DNA of 64,000 bases from Paractinoplanes brasiliensis (GTDB lineage Bacteria; Actinomycetota; Actinomycetes; Mycobacteriales; Micromonosporaceae): positions 5,500,001-5,564,000 of the forward strand of contig NZ_SNWR01000001.1 of the NCBI RefSeq assembly GCF_004362215.1, read 5' to 3'. Below, one piece after another: positions 41,885 to 50,795 of this stretch. A model generated the notes under the pieces. That model made no database searches. It was not told the DNA's origin and was given only the letters and a program-made list of their open reading frames with translations. Position 1 is the stretch's first letter. The number at the start of each line of letters is the position of its first letter. The position numbers were made by a program, and so were the translations under genes.

Positions 41885-44868
41885 TGTCGCTGGTGCTGGC
41901 CATGGTCTGGACCAGGCGGGGACAGGCCGTCACGCTGGCCCTGCTGTCCCTGTTCGCGGTCGCCTCCGCCGTCGCCTCGCCGGCCTACCTGACGGCGATC
42001 GACCGGGCGATCGCGGCCGGCCAGATCCAGACGTCCACGCCCGCCGAGCGCAGCCTGGTCATCACCGGCATGCAGGACGCCCGGCAAGACAGCGGCGCAC
42101 CCGACTTCACCGACGTCGGTCCCGCCCTGATCGAGCTGCCCGGGTTCACCTACATCTTCGGCTCGTCCTACCCGGTCATCGGGCTCCGGCCGGACGACCG
42201 CAACGCCGACCGGATGGTGTTCCGGCAGGACGTCTGCGCCCACCTCCGCATCCTCACCGGCCGCTGCCTGGTCGGCGAGGACGACATCGTCGTCGGGACG
42301 GCGACGGCCCGGCGTCTCGGTCTGACCGCGGGCGACCAGGTCTCCCTGAGGTTCGCGGCGTACGTCGAGATGCCGCGGCCGCAGTGGGTGCCGGACGGTG
42401 AACCCCGGCGGCTCGTCGTCGCCGGCACCTACGAGGTCGACGACCCCGACGACGTGTACTGGGGCACCCACGGCTACTTCGCCACCCTTCCCGGCGTGGG
42501 CGCCGCGGAGCCCGTCTTCACCGGTGCGACGACGTTCAACACGACGGACCACGGCCTGACCGACCTGTCCGTCGACGGGCTGGCCGGCCCCGGCGCGCTC
42601 GACCCCGACCGGCTCGGTGAGTTGCGGGCCGGTTTGCAGGGGCTGATCGACAAGGCCCGCGAGATCGGCCCCAGCCTGCAGGTCAACACCGCCATCCCGG
42701 CCCTGCTCGACCGCATCGACTCGGGCCGGGCGACGGCCCACCTGCTGGTGCCGGTGCTGGCCGTCCCGCTCGTGCTGCTCGCCTGCTTCAGCATCTTCCT
42801 GGCGGTCGGCTACGGCACCGAGGGCCGCCGGCCCGAGCTGGCGGTCGTCGCGTTGCGCGGCGCGCGCTGGTGGACCCGGTGGTGGCTGGCGATCGGCGAG
42901 AGCCTGGCGGCGATCGTGGTCGGCGCCGTGGCCGGTTGCCTGGCCGGGCAGCTGCTGGTCAACGCGGTGGCCGCGGCCCGGTTCCCCGGCGTCGGCATCG
43001 AGGAGGGCTGGGCCTCCCTGCGGTACGCGCCCTACGCCGCCCTGGCCGCGCTGGCCGCGGCCGTGCTGGCCCAGCGGCGCCAGCTCGTCAGCCCGGTGGT
43101 CACGCTGCTGCAGCGCCCGGTGACCGCCGGCCGCCACCGCGCGATCACGCTGGACGCCGTGATCGTGTTGCTCGCCGTCGTCTCCGTCGGGCAACTCGTG
43201 ATCACCGACGGGTCCCTCACCGGCATCGGCCTGCTTGCCCCCGCCCTGGTCATGCTGGCGCTCGCTCTACTCGCCGGGCGGGCCCTGCTGCCGCTGGTCA
43301 CCCGGTACGCCGCCGGGGCGCTTGCCGCCGGCCGGCTCGCTCCCGCGCTGGCCGGCTTCCAGCTCTCCCGCCGTCCCGGCGCCCAGCGGCTTTTCGCGCT
43401 GCTGGTCGCGACCGTGGCCGTGGCCGGGTACGCGACCTGCGCGATCGACGTGGCGGCCCGGGGCCGGGTCGTCCAGGCCGAGCTCGGTGTCGGCGCGACC
43501 CGCGTGCTCGAGGTGGAACCGGTGTACCGCAGCCGGCTGCTGCACGCGGTACGGCAGGTCGACCCGGAGGGCCGGTTCGCCATGGCGGCGGCCCGGCTGC
43601 GCAACAGCGACGGCCGTGAGCCGCTGGGCCTGGCCGTCGACTCGACCCGGCTGACCACCGTGCCGACCTGGCCCGACGACGCGCCACCGAGCGATGAGGT
43701 GGCCCGCGCGCTGCGCCCGGAGGCGCCCGCCGCGCCCACGATCGGCGGGCCTGATCTCAGCGTCAAGGCAACCGCGGCCGGCATCGTGAAGGGCAAGGAG
43801 TTGCGGCTCAACGTGTCCGTCTCGTCGCTGACCGGGCTCGGCGAGACCAAGGTCGCGCTGGGCGACCTGCGCCTGGGCGAGTCGGTCTACCGGCAGCGGG
43901 TCGACGCGTGCGAACAGGGCTGCCGCGTCAACGGTTTCCAGCTCCAGGTCAACGGCAACGTGGTCGGCGTGACCGGCGAGGTGACCATCGAGAGCGTGAG
44001 CGGCGGCTCCTCCGGGCTGACGGACGCGGGCCGATGGCGGATGGAGCGGCACGGCCGGATCAGCGCCACCCCCGAGGGCCTGCGCATCGAGGTCGACGAG
44101 CCCGGCGCGATGCCCGAGGGCGCCTGGGCGCAGCCGGTCGACACGCCCTACCCGTTGCCCGTGGGATACGCGGGGGGCCGCCCGCCCGGGAACGTGCTGA
44201 CCGGTCTCGACGGCCGGACGATCGCGGTCACCGGGGTCGTCGGCCTGCCCGCCGTGCCGCGCCTGGGCGAGCACGCCAGCCTGGTCGACCTCGAGTACGC
44301 CGACCGGCTGGCCACCGACGCCACCCCGGCCCTGCTGCCCGAGATCTGGCTCAACGCCCGCGCGCCGGCGGACGTGGTCGACAGGTTGACCGCCCAGGGC
44401 CTGAAGATCCGCTCCGACACCCGGTCGGCCACGGTCCTCAGTCAGCTCGCCGAGCAGGGCCCGGCCCTTTCGCTCTGGTTCCACCTGCTCGCGGGCGGCC
44501 TCGCCGTGCTGCTCGGCGCCTTCGTCCTCGTGCTGGCGGCCGCGGTCGACCGGGCCCGCCGGGTCGAGGATCTCTCGGCGCTGCGCGTGCAGGGCCTGCG
44601 CCGCCCGACCATGAGCCGGGCCACGCTGTGGACCTATCCGGCGCTGGTCGGCATCGCCGCGGTGACCGGCATGCTGATCGCGCTGGCCGGGTGGGCGGCG
44701 ACGGCGTGGGCGCTGCCGCTGGCCGGGGTCGACCCGGTCCAGCTGCCGTTGCCGTCCTGGCCCCGGGTGCTGCTCCTGGTCGGCGTGACGGTGCTCGTGC
44801 TCGTCGTGCTCGCCGCCGTGGCCCTGGCCACGGGCCGCGATCTCCGCCGTCGAATAACGCCTTCCTGA
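41881..44868 (+). CDS. FtsX-like ABC transporter permease 2
   Basis: A 995-residue paralogue of permease 1, coupled to it by an ATGA overlap. The pattern is the same: N-terminal helix (RGQAVTLALLSLFAVASAVA), extracytoplasmic domain, a helix block at about residues 270-420, a second extracytoplasmic domain and a C-terminal helix block. Short segments such as RVLEVEPVYRSRLLHAVRQV match equivalent places in permease 1 (RVLTVRTPTRTTLLHAVRRA), so the two are probably a tandem duplication forming a heterodimer. The ATPase gene begins 12 bp later. Confidence 0.8.
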   Translation: MMSLVLAMVWTRRGQAVTLALLSLFAVASAVASPAYLTAIDRAIAAGQIQTSTPAERSLVITGMQDARQDSGAPDFTDVGPALIELPGFTYIFGSSYPVIGLRPDDRNADRMVFRQDVCAHLRILTGRCLVGEDDIVVGTATARRLGLTAGDQVSLRFAAYVEMPRPQWVPDGEPRRLVVAGTYEVDDPDDVYWGTHGYFATLPGVGAAEPVFTGATTFNTTDHGLTDLSVDGLAGPGALDPDRLGELRAGLQGLIDKAREIGPSLQVNTAIPALLDRIDSGRATAHLLVPVLAVPLVLLACFSIFLAVGYGTEGRRPELAVVALRGARWWTRWWLAIGESLAAIVVGAVAGCLAGQLLVNAVAAARFPGVGIEEGWASLRYAPYAALAALAAAVLAQRRQLVSPVVTLLQRPVTAGRHRAITLDAVIVLLAVVSVGQLVITDGSLTGIGLLAPALVMLALALLAGRALLPLVTRYAAGALAAGRLAPALAGFQLSRRPGAQRLFALLVATVAVAGYATCAIDVAARGRVVQAELGVGATRVLEVEPVYRSRLLHAVRQVDPEGRFAMAAARLRNSDGREPLGLAVDSTRLTTVPTWPDDAPPSDEVARALRPEAPAAPTIGGPDLSVKATAAGIVKGKELRLNVSVSSLTGLGETKVALGDLRLGESVYRQRVDACEQGCRVNGFQLQVNGNVVGVTGEVTIESVSGGSSGLTDAGRWRMERHGRISATPEGLRIEVDEPGAMPEGAWAQPVDTPYPLPVGYAGGRPPGNVLTGLDGRTIAVTGVVGLPAVPRLGEHASLVDLEYADRLATDATPALLPEIWLNARAPADVVDRLTAQGLKIRSDTRSATVLSQLAEQGPALSLWFHLLAGGLAVLLGAFVLVLAAAVDRARRVEDLSALRVQGLRRPTMSRATLWTYPALVGIAAVTGMLIALAGWAATAWALPLAGVDPVQLPLPSWPRVLLLVGVTVLVLVVLAAVALATGRDLRRRITPS

Positions 44869-44880
44869 GGGGACCACTGC

Positions 44881-45534
44881 GTGAAGACACTCAGCGTCGT
44901 CGGGGCCGACCTCGCCTGGGACAGCGACCGTACGGTGCTGCGGGGCCTGTCGGTCGAGGCCCGCCCGGGGCAGATCCTGGCCGTCACCGGCACGTCCGGG
45001 GCCGGCAAGTCGACTCTGCTCAGCGCGATGGCCGGTCTGCTGCCCCCGGTCGCCGGCGAGGTGCTCGTGGACGGCGAGCGGCTCACCGGCCGCGACCAGG
45101 CCGTGAAACTCGGCGTCGTGCTGATCCCGCAGGACAACGGCCTCGCGGCGATCCTGACGGCGGCCGAGAACATCTCGGTCGCTGTCATCGCCACCGGCGG
45201 CACCGCGGCCGAGGCGCGCCGGCGCACTGCCGAGGCGCTCGAGCCGCTGGGGCTCTCCGGTCAGGCCAACCAGCTCATCGAGGAACTGTCGGGTGGGCAG
45301 CAGCAGCGCACGGCGATCGCCCGTGGGCTGGCCCTGCGGGGCGACATCCTGCTGGCCGACGAGATCACCAGCGAGCTCGACGCGGCCAACCGCCAGCGGG
45401 TCATGGAGCTGCTGCGAGCCGAAGCCACCCGCGGCGCCGCCGTCGTCTTCGCCACCCACGACCCGGAAGCCGCCGCCGCCTGCGACCGCGAGCTGCACCT
45501 GGGCGACGGCGAAGCCGTCTGGGTGCGTGCCTAG
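44881..45534 (+). CDS. ABC transporter ATP-binding protein A
   Basis: A 217-residue ATPase of the LolD/MacB-like kind. Walker A GTSGAGKST (about residues 37-45), Q-loop IPQDN, signature LSGGQQQR, Walker B ILLADE and the switch His in FATHDPE are all canonical. ATGs are absent near the start; GTG 44881 follows GAGGGG. It is the third gene of the exporter operon and the natural partner of the two permeases. It converges with a second ATPase gene, overlapping it by 4 bp. Confidence 0.88.
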   Translation: MKTLSVVGADLAWDSDRTVLRGLSVEARPGQILAVTGTSGAGKSTLLSAMAGLLPPVAGEVLVDGERLTGRDQAVKLGVVLIPQDNGLAAILTAAENISVAVIATGGTAAEARRRTAEALEPLGLSGQANQLIEELSGGQQQRTAIARGLALRGDILLADEITSELDAANRQRVMELLRAEATRGAAVVFATHDPEAAAACDRELHLGDGEAVWVRA

Positions 45535-46373
45535 ACGACGGTTTCGGTGCCGCCCGGGACGAGGGTGACCTCGCCGTCGAGGTGCTGCACGGTGAACAGC
45601 GTGCCCGGCGGGTACGAGCCGAGCACCTCGGGCGGCAGCTGCACGGTGCCGTCCCCCGCGACCACGGCGAAGTCCTGGCCGTCGCGGCCCTCGGCGCCCA
45701 CGCGGCCGTCGCGGATGGTTACTGCTCGGCCGAGGCGGGCGCCCACCTCGTTGTCGTGCGTGACCACCACGATGGTGGTCTGGCGTTCGGCGTTGACCGT
45801 CTCCATGGCGGCCAGCACCTCGTCGCGGCCGGCTGTGTCCAGGCGGCTGGTGGGCTCGTCGACCAGCAGGAGGCCGGGGCCGGTGGCTATGCCGACGGCG
45901 AGCGCGGCGCGTTGACGGCCGCCGGGGGTCAGGTCGGCGAGGCGCTGACGGCCCTGGCCAGGCAGCCCGACCAGGTCGAGGATGCGGTCGGGGTCGTCGA
46001 GCGTGATGCCGCGGGTGTGCGCCGCACGGCGTTGTGCCAGCCAGATGTTGCGATGCAGGGACGCGTACGGGAGAAGGTTGCGGGCCGCGCCCTGCAGGAC
46101 CACGCCGATCTCGGTGCCGCGAAGCCGGGAGATCTCGCCGTCGGAGAGCTTGCCCATGTCGTACGTGCCGATGTTGATCCGCCCCGCCGACGGCCGCATC
46201 AGACCGGCCAGCAGCGCGATCAGCGTCGACTTTCCCGACCCGGACGGCCCGACCAGCGCGATCGTCTCACCCGGGGCGATCGACAGGTCGACCCCGGCCA
46301 GGGCCACCACGTCGCCCGCCTCGGCCCGATAGATGTGCACCACGCGCCGGCAGGCGACAGCGAGTCCGTTCAT
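45531..46373 (-). CDS. ABC transporter ATP-binding protein B with AbrB-like tail
   Basis: A 280-residue ATPase on the opposite strand. Walker A GPSGSGKST, Walker B LLLVDEP and switch His VVVTHD are canonical, but the signature is LTPGGRQR in place of LSGGQ. After the ATPase core (about residue 235) comes a tail with GDGTVQLPPEVLGSYPPGTL and LVPGG, which looks like an AbrB-type swapped-hairpin module. It may pair with ATPase A as the degenerate partner of an asymmetric dimer, or serve regulation; neither is proven. Confidence 0.82.
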   Translation of the reverse strand: MNGLAVACRRVVHIYRAEAGDVVALAGVDLSIAPGETIALVGPSGSGKSTLIALLAGLMRPSAGRINIGTYDMGKLSDGEISRLRGTEIGVVLQGAARNLLPYASLHRNIWLAQRRAAHTRGITLDDPDRILDLVGLPGQGRQRLADLTPGGRQRAALAVGIATGPGLLLVDEPTSRLDTAGRDEVLAAMETVNAERQTTIVVVTHDNEVGARLGRAVTIRDGRVGAEGRDGQDFAVVAGDGTVQLPPEVLGSYPPGTLFTVQHLDGEVTLVPGGTETVV

Positions 46374-46441
46374 CGTGCCAACCTAGCGTTCCCCGGGGCC
46401 GCGTTTCGTCCCCTCGGGCCCGGCATTTTAGGGTGAGGCAC

Positions 46442-47380
46442 GTGCGTGACATCGCCGTTTTCTCCGGATCCGCCCATCCAGACCTTGCCGCCGAGATCTG
46501 CGACCACCTCGGGGTGCCGCTGCTTCCCACCCGTACGTCCCGGTTCGCCAACGACTGCATCGAGGTGCAGCTGCAGGCCAACTGCCGGGAACGGGACGTC
46601 TTCCTGATCCAGCCGCTGGTTCCGCCCGTACAGGAAAATCTTGTCGAACTGCTCTTCATGCTCGACGCGGCCCGGGGCGCCTCGGCGGGGCGCATCACGG
46701 TCGTCCTGCCGCATTACGCGTACGCGCGCAGTGACAAGAAGGACGCCCCACGCATCTCGATCGGGGGCCGCCTGGTCGCCGACCTGCTGACCACCGCTGG
46801 CGCCGACCGAGTGCTCGCCATGACGTTGCACTCGCCGCAGGTGCACGGCTTCTTCAACATCCCCGTCGACCACCTGCACGCGCTGCAGGAACTGGCCCGG
46901 CATTTCCGCGGGTACGACCTGAGCAACACGGTCGTCGTCTCGCCCGACCTGGGCAACGCCAAGGAGGCGGCCGCTTTCGCCCGGCTGCTCGGGGTCGGCG
47001 TCGCGGCCGGCGCCAAGCAGCGGTTCGCGGACGACAAGGTCGTGATCAGCACGATCATCGGTGAGGTGGCCGACCGCGACGTCATCGTGCTCGACGACGA
47101 GATCGCCAAGGGCAGCACCGTGTTCGAGCTGCTCGACCGGCTGCGGGAGCGCAACGTCCGCAGCGTACGGGTGGCCTGCACACACGGGTTGTTCGCGGCG
47201 AACGCGGTGCAGCGGCTCTCGGAGGAGAAGGAGATCGAGGAGATCGTCTGCACGAACACGGTGCCGGTTCCGGCCGGTGGACGCACCGACAAGCTGACGA
47301 TTCTGTCGGTGGCGCCCGCGCTGGCCGAGGCGATGCGCCGCATCCACAACGGCGAGTCCGTCAGCGCCCTGTTCGCATGA
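46442..47380 (+). CDS. prs: Ribose-phosphate pyrophosphokinase (PRPP synthetase) homologue
   Basis: A 312-residue enzyme that makes PRPP from ribose 5-phosphate and ATP. FSGSAHPDLA at the start, RFANDCIEVQLQ, RDVFLIQPL, VVLPHYAYARSDKKD, LHSPQVHGFF and the PRPP loop are visible. The loop reads VLDDEIAKGST, where housekeeping enzymes have DDxIDTAGT, so this is a divergent copy, probably not the main Prs. GTG 46442 is chosen because GGGTGAGG precedes it; GTG 46433 is also possible. The stop overlaps the ATG of the GH105 gene. Confidence 0.82.
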   Translation: MRDIAVFSGSAHPDLAAEICDHLGVPLLPTRTSRFANDCIEVQLQANCRERDVFLIQPLVPPVQENLVELLFMLDAARGASAGRITVVLPHYAYARSDKKDAPRISIGGRLVADLLTTAGADRVLAMTLHSPQVHGFFNIPVDHLHALQELARHFRGYDLSNTVVVSPDLGNAKEAAAFARLLGVGVAAGAKQRFADDKVVISTIIGEVADRDVIVLDDEIAKGSTVFELLDRLRERNVRSVRVACTHGLFAANAVQRLSEEKEIEEIVCTNTVPVPAGGRTDKLTILSVAPALAEAMRRIHNGESVSALFA

Positions 47381-48240
47381 GGGTGCTCGACGCGCTCCTG
47401 GCCATGCAGCGGCAGAGCTGGGAACAGGGTGTCGCCTCCCAGGCCGCGCTGGATCTGGGGCGCGACGACCTGGCCCGGCTGATGGCCGAGTCGGCGGTGG
47501 CCCGGCAGGCCCCGGACGGTCGTCTGGGCGGCCCCGACGACAACCTGGTCAACGGGGCGGCGTGCGGGGAGGCGGTCGTACGGGCCGGTTTCGCCGGCGC
47601 CGCCCGGCGGCAGTTGACGTGGCTGCTGTCCGAGGCCCCGCGCGCCACGGACGGCACTCTTTTCCACGTACGGGCGGAGGTGTGGGCCGACAGCATCTAC
47701 ATGGTGCTGCCGTTCCTGGCGTGCTCGGGCGAGCTGAAGGAGGTCGTGCGCCAGGTCCGTGGGCATCGGCGGGTGCTGTGCCGGGACGGCGTCTACTCCG
47801 CTGCCGATCCGGGGCGGCCGCAGCGCTGGGGCGGCGGGAACGGCTGGGTGGTGGCGGGCATTGCCCGAGCCGTACGGCTGGCGCCCGAGCTGTTGGCGAC
47901 CGAGCTGCCGGGGCATGCCCGGGAGGTGCTGGACGCGTGCCTGAGGTTTCGCCGCGACGACGGGTTGTTCCACGACGTGCTGGACGATCCGTCGACGTTC
48001 CGTGAGACCAACGCCGCGCAGATGTTCGCGTACGCGGCCCTGACCGGGGTTCACGACGGGTGGTTGCCGGCGTCGTACGAGGGTGTGGGTCGTTCGCTGC
48101 TGGCCGCGGCCGCGCGCGAGGTGGACGCGTACGGGCTGGTGCGGGGTGCTTGTGGTGCTCCCACGTTCGACCGGGCGGGAACCTCGGCCGAGGCGCAGGC
48201 CTTTCACCTGGTGGCGACCGTGGCCGCCGGGAAACTGTAG
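47377..48240 (+). CDS. Glycoside hydrolase family 105-like (unsaturated rhamnogalacturonyl hydrolase)
   Basis: A 287-residue (alpha/alpha)6-barrel enzyme without a signal peptide, so cytoplasmic. Segments WADSIYMVLPFLA, RWGGGNGWVVAGIARAV and LFHDVLDDPSTFRETNAAQMFAYA are those of the YteR/GH88-105 group, which removes the unsaturated sugar left by pectin lyases. It is shorter than most GH105 proteins (about 350-370), mainly at the N-terminus. It overlaps the prs homologue by 4 bp, so the two are co-translated, an odd partnership. A hairpin at 48257-48290 follows it. Confidence 0.75.
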   Translation: MRVLDALLAMQRQSWEQGVASQAALDLGRDDLARLMAESAVARQAPDGRLGGPDDNLVNGAACGEAVVRAGFAGAARRQLTWLLSEAPRATDGTLFHVRAEVWADSIYMVLPFLACSGELKEVVRQVRGHRRVLCRDGVYSAADPGRPQRWGGGNGWVVAGIARAVRLAPELLATELPGHAREVLDACLRFRRDDGLFHDVLDDPSTFRETNAAQMFAYAALTGVHDGWLPASYEGVGRSLLAAAAREVDAYGLVRGACGAPTFDRAGTSAEAQAFHLVATVAAGKL

Positions 48241-48256
48241 TGCGGGGCTTTTGATA

Positions 48257-48290
48257 CGGGGGACGGGGAGGGCAGACACACCGTCCCCCG
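48257..48290 (+). terminator. Hairpin terminator after GH105
   Basis: Arms CGGGGGACGG (48257-48266) and CCGTCCCCCG (48281-48290) pair over 10 bp around a 14-base loop, 17 bp after the GH105 stop. There is no long T run, which is common for actinobacterial terminators. Confidence 0.7.
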
Positions 48291-48352
48291 CAGCCCTGTT
48301 GTTTTGATCCGCCGGTCGTTGCCGTGCTCCTTTCGCCGGGTTCACCGTTCGG

Positions 48353-48368
48353 TTGGGAGCGCTCCCAA
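48353..48368. promoter_or_regulatory. CebR-type cellulose operator palindrome
   Basis: TTGGGAGCGCTCCCAA is a perfect 16-bp palindrome whose inner 14 bp equal the published CebR operator of Streptomyces cellulose-utilisation genes. It lies between the 3' ends of GH105 and the AA10 gene, not next to a start codon, 46 bp from the AA10 stop and 985 bp or more from the AA10 start. No LacI-family gene is in the window. Confidence 0.7.
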
Positions 48369-48413
48369 GCCGACTTTAACGGCTTGCCCGGCGTGGCGCC
48401 AGAGGCAGTTTCG

Positions 48414-49496
48414 TCAGGTGGTGGCGGTGCACGTAACGGTCGGCGTCGATGCCGTCCCCGAGCCGATGAAGCCGAAGCTCGTCGAACCGGACGCCGCCAG
48501 AGCGCCGTTGTACGTGGCGTTCGTGGCGACCAGCGACGAGCCGCTCGCGGTGACTGTCGAGTTCCACGACTGCTGCACCGTCTGCGAGCTGCCGTACGAC
48601 AGCGTCACCCGCCAGCCCTTGATGGCGGCCGAACCCGCTGTCACCTTCACCTCGGCCTGGTAGCCGCCGGACCACTGGCTGCTCAGCGCGTACGACGCCG
48701 AGCACGCGCCGGTCGCGGGCGGGGTCGACGTCGGGGGAGTCGTGGGCGGGGTGGTCGGGGGCGTCGTCGGAGGCGTGGTCGGCGGGGTCGTGGGCGGCGT
48801 GGTCGGCGGGGTGGTCGTCGTGCCGCCGAAATTCACGTCGCTGCAGAAGTAGTACGACTGGTCGGCGTGGCTGGCCTGCCAGATCGTGTAGACGACGGCC
48901 CGCCCGCTGCGGCCCGACAACGACACCGGCACGTCGATCTCGACGCCGTCGGCGCGCTGGGTCCACTGCGCGGCCGGGGTGTTGCCGATCTCGGACACCC
49001 TGGTCAGGTCCGACCACTTCAGGGCCTGGGTGACCGGGTTGAACCCGGGCTTGGTCACGTACACCCAGATGTAGTCGGCGCCGTGCCGCGCCCCGTCGAA
49101 CAGCTTGACGTTGAAGCTGTTGCCGACGTTGGTGGCCTTCCAGTCGCCGACGGTGTCCATGGCGTTGTAGCGGCCGTTCTCGGTGCGGCCGCCGCTGCAC
49201 AGCTGGCCGTCCGGGATGGCGCCCTGGTGGTTGCCGGCCACCTGCTCGCGGAACAGGCCGTTCCAGTTCCACATGGCGTTCGGGTTGGCCTGCCAGGCCT
49301 GCCAGCACATCGGGTCCTCGGTGGCCATGGCGGGATCCTGGAACTTGCTGCCCCAGCGCTCGTAACAGCCGTAGTTGCGCGAAGCCGGGCCGGTGATGTT
49401 GCCGTGCGCATTGGCCGGCGAGGTGGGGGCGAAGAGAACGGTCAGGCCGGCGAGGAGGACGCCGGCGGCCGCGCTGAAGATGGCTCTGCGTTTCAT
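48414..49496 (-). CDS. Secreted AA10 lytic polysaccharide monooxygenase with CBM2
   Basis: A 360-residue secreted copper enzyme that cleaves cellulose or chitin oxidatively. A signal peptide (MKRRAIFSAAAGVLLAG) ends at PANA before H31, the N-terminal His that forms the copper brace; the second brace His lies in QASHADQSYYF or earlier in GARHGAD. A Thr-Pro linker (residues about 228-256, repeats of TTPP) joins a C-terminal CBM2 with CSASYALSSQWSGGYQAEV and GWRVTLSYG. ATG 49496 is the start on signal-peptide grounds. It converges with GH105 around a CebR-type box. Confidence 0.92.
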   Translation of the reverse strand: MKRRAIFSAAAGVLLAGLTVLFAPTSPANAHGNITGPASRNYGCYERWGSKFQDPAMATEDPMCWQAWQANPNAMWNWNGLFREQVAGNHQGAIPDGQLCSGGRTENGRYNAMDTVGDWKATNVGNSFNVKLFDGARHGADYIWVYVTKPGFNPVTQALKWSDLTRVSEIGNTPAAQWTQRADGVEIDVPVSLSGRSGRAVVYTIWQASHADQSYYFCSDVNFGGTTTTPPTTPPTTPPTTPPTTPPTTPPTTPPTSTPPATGACSASYALSSQWSGGYQAEVKVTAGSAAIKGWRVTLSYGSSQTVQQSWNSTVTASGSSLVATNATYNGALAASGSTSFGFIGSGTASTPTVTCTATT

Positions 49497-49765
49497 GAGG
49501 GCATGTGCTCCGCATGGTTGGTGGCCCGGTGGACAGGCCAAAGGGGGACCGTCGGGAGCTGCCCTCAACTCCCGTAACAAGAACACCGGCGGGGTGCCGT
49601 AACACGGTCGCACAGAATCCATGAATGTCAATAACTCGTTTCGCGCCGGGGCGGCGCATCGGCCGAAAGGCGTAGGACGGCAGGGTGCCACTACTGCGAG
49701 GGGTGTAGGCAAGTTACTGCGCTGGGCCGATGCGTGCGGGCCGCCCGCGGAGAAGGCTGATCACC

Positions 49766-50779
49766 ATGATTCCTGCCTGGTCCGTCGTCGTCGCGGTGGC
49801 GCTGTGTGTGGTGTCGGCCGTGGCCTACGCGGCCGGGGCCCTGCTGCAACAGCAGGCAGCCGCCGGGCCGGTGCTGCGCAACCCGCGCTGGTGGCTGGGC
49901 ATGACCAGCAACGGCCTCGGGGCGCTGCTGCACGTCGTGGCCCTGCGCTACGGTTCGCTGACCCTCGTCCAGGCGCTCGGGGCGCTCACGCTGGTGGCCG
50001 CGGTTCCGCTGGCCGCCGCCGTGGCCCGCCGCTCCGTGACCCGGGCCGAGCTCACCGGCACGGCGCTCACCACGGGCGCGCTGGTTGCGCTCGTCGCCGT
50101 CAGCGGCTCTTCGAGCCAGGCCCTCTCGATGCGCGAAGGCTTCGCCGTGGCGCTCGCCGCCGGCGCGATCATGGCTTGGGCCGCGCTGAGTCCGCGGCTG
50201 CCCGGTCTGGGCGCGGCCGCCGTGGGTGGCATGGGCTTCGGCGTGGCGTCGGCTCTGACCCAGGCCATCACCCTGCGCCTCGATTCCGGCGCGGCGGCCG
50301 TCGGCGCGGGGATGGCCGCCGTGGTGGCCCTCAACGTCGCCGCCGTCTGGTTCACCCAGCGTTCCTACCGGACGGGCTTGGCTGCCCCGTTGGCCGTCGG
50401 CACCGTCGCCAACCCGGTGACAGCCGCCCTCATCGGCATAACCCTGCTCCAGCAACGCTTCTCCGGCGGCGCGGCCGGTGTCGTCGTCGTGCTGGCCTGC
50501 GCCGTGATCCTCACCCTCGGCGTCTTCAAGCTGGCCGGAGCCCAAGCCCAGCCGGTTGTGCAGCAGGCTCGCCCGTCCAGGCGACGACTGCGGGGCCGCG
50601 GGGCGGTGGGGCCGTGCTCGCAGCGGGCGCGATCGGCCGGGCAGCCGGCGTCGTCTTCCCAGCCGCTGCGGGATCACCCGGCCGGTTCGCTCGAGCATGC
50701 GCACACTTCACCGGCCCGTGCCGCGCCGTCGCTCCCGGCTCGTGGCCCGCTGGTATCGGTCGGCGCACGGGCGGCGTGA
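49766..50779 (+). CDS. DMT/EamA-like multispanning membrane protein
   Basis: A 337-residue inner-membrane protein with about nine to ten hydrophobic helices in the first 275 residues, then a 60-residue basic, Pro- and Ser-rich cytoplasmic tail. The plan (two repeats, LGALTLVAAVPLAAAVA in the middle of the first) fits the drug/metabolite transporter superfamily as in the actinobacterial DMT proteins. ATG 49766 follows AGAAGG; an ATG at 49730 is also in frame but gives a basic, unhydrophobic extension. The substrate is unknown. Confidence 0.7.
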   Translation: MIPAWSVVVAVALCVVSAVAYAAGALLQQQAAAGPVLRNPRWWLGMTSNGLGALLHVVALRYGSLTLVQALGALTLVAAVPLAAAVARRSVTRAELTGTALTTGALVALVAVSGSSSQALSMREGFAVALAAGAIMAWAALSPRLPGLGAAAVGGMGFGVASALTQAITLRLDSGAAAVGAGMAAVVALNVAAVWFTQRSYRTGLAAPLAVGTVANPVTAALIGITLLQQRFSGGAAGVVVVLACAVILTLGVFKLAGAQAQPVVQQARPSRRRLRGRGAVGPCSQRARSAGQPASSSQPLRDHPAGSLEHAHTSPARAAPSLPARGPLVSVGARAA

Positions 50780-50795
50780 CCGGCACACTCGTGCG

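Noticed and set aside
38861..46373. Antibiotic biosynthesis cluster around the ABC exporter
   Set aside because: No polyketide, peptide synthetase, RiPP or terpene genes are in the window; the exporter stands without biosynthetic neighbours.
49553..49574. CGGGAG...CTCCCG repeat upstream of the AA10 gene as a second CebR box
   Set aside because: Arms are only 6 bp with a 10-bp spacer and do not match the 14-bp contiguous operator; likely a weak hairpin or chance.
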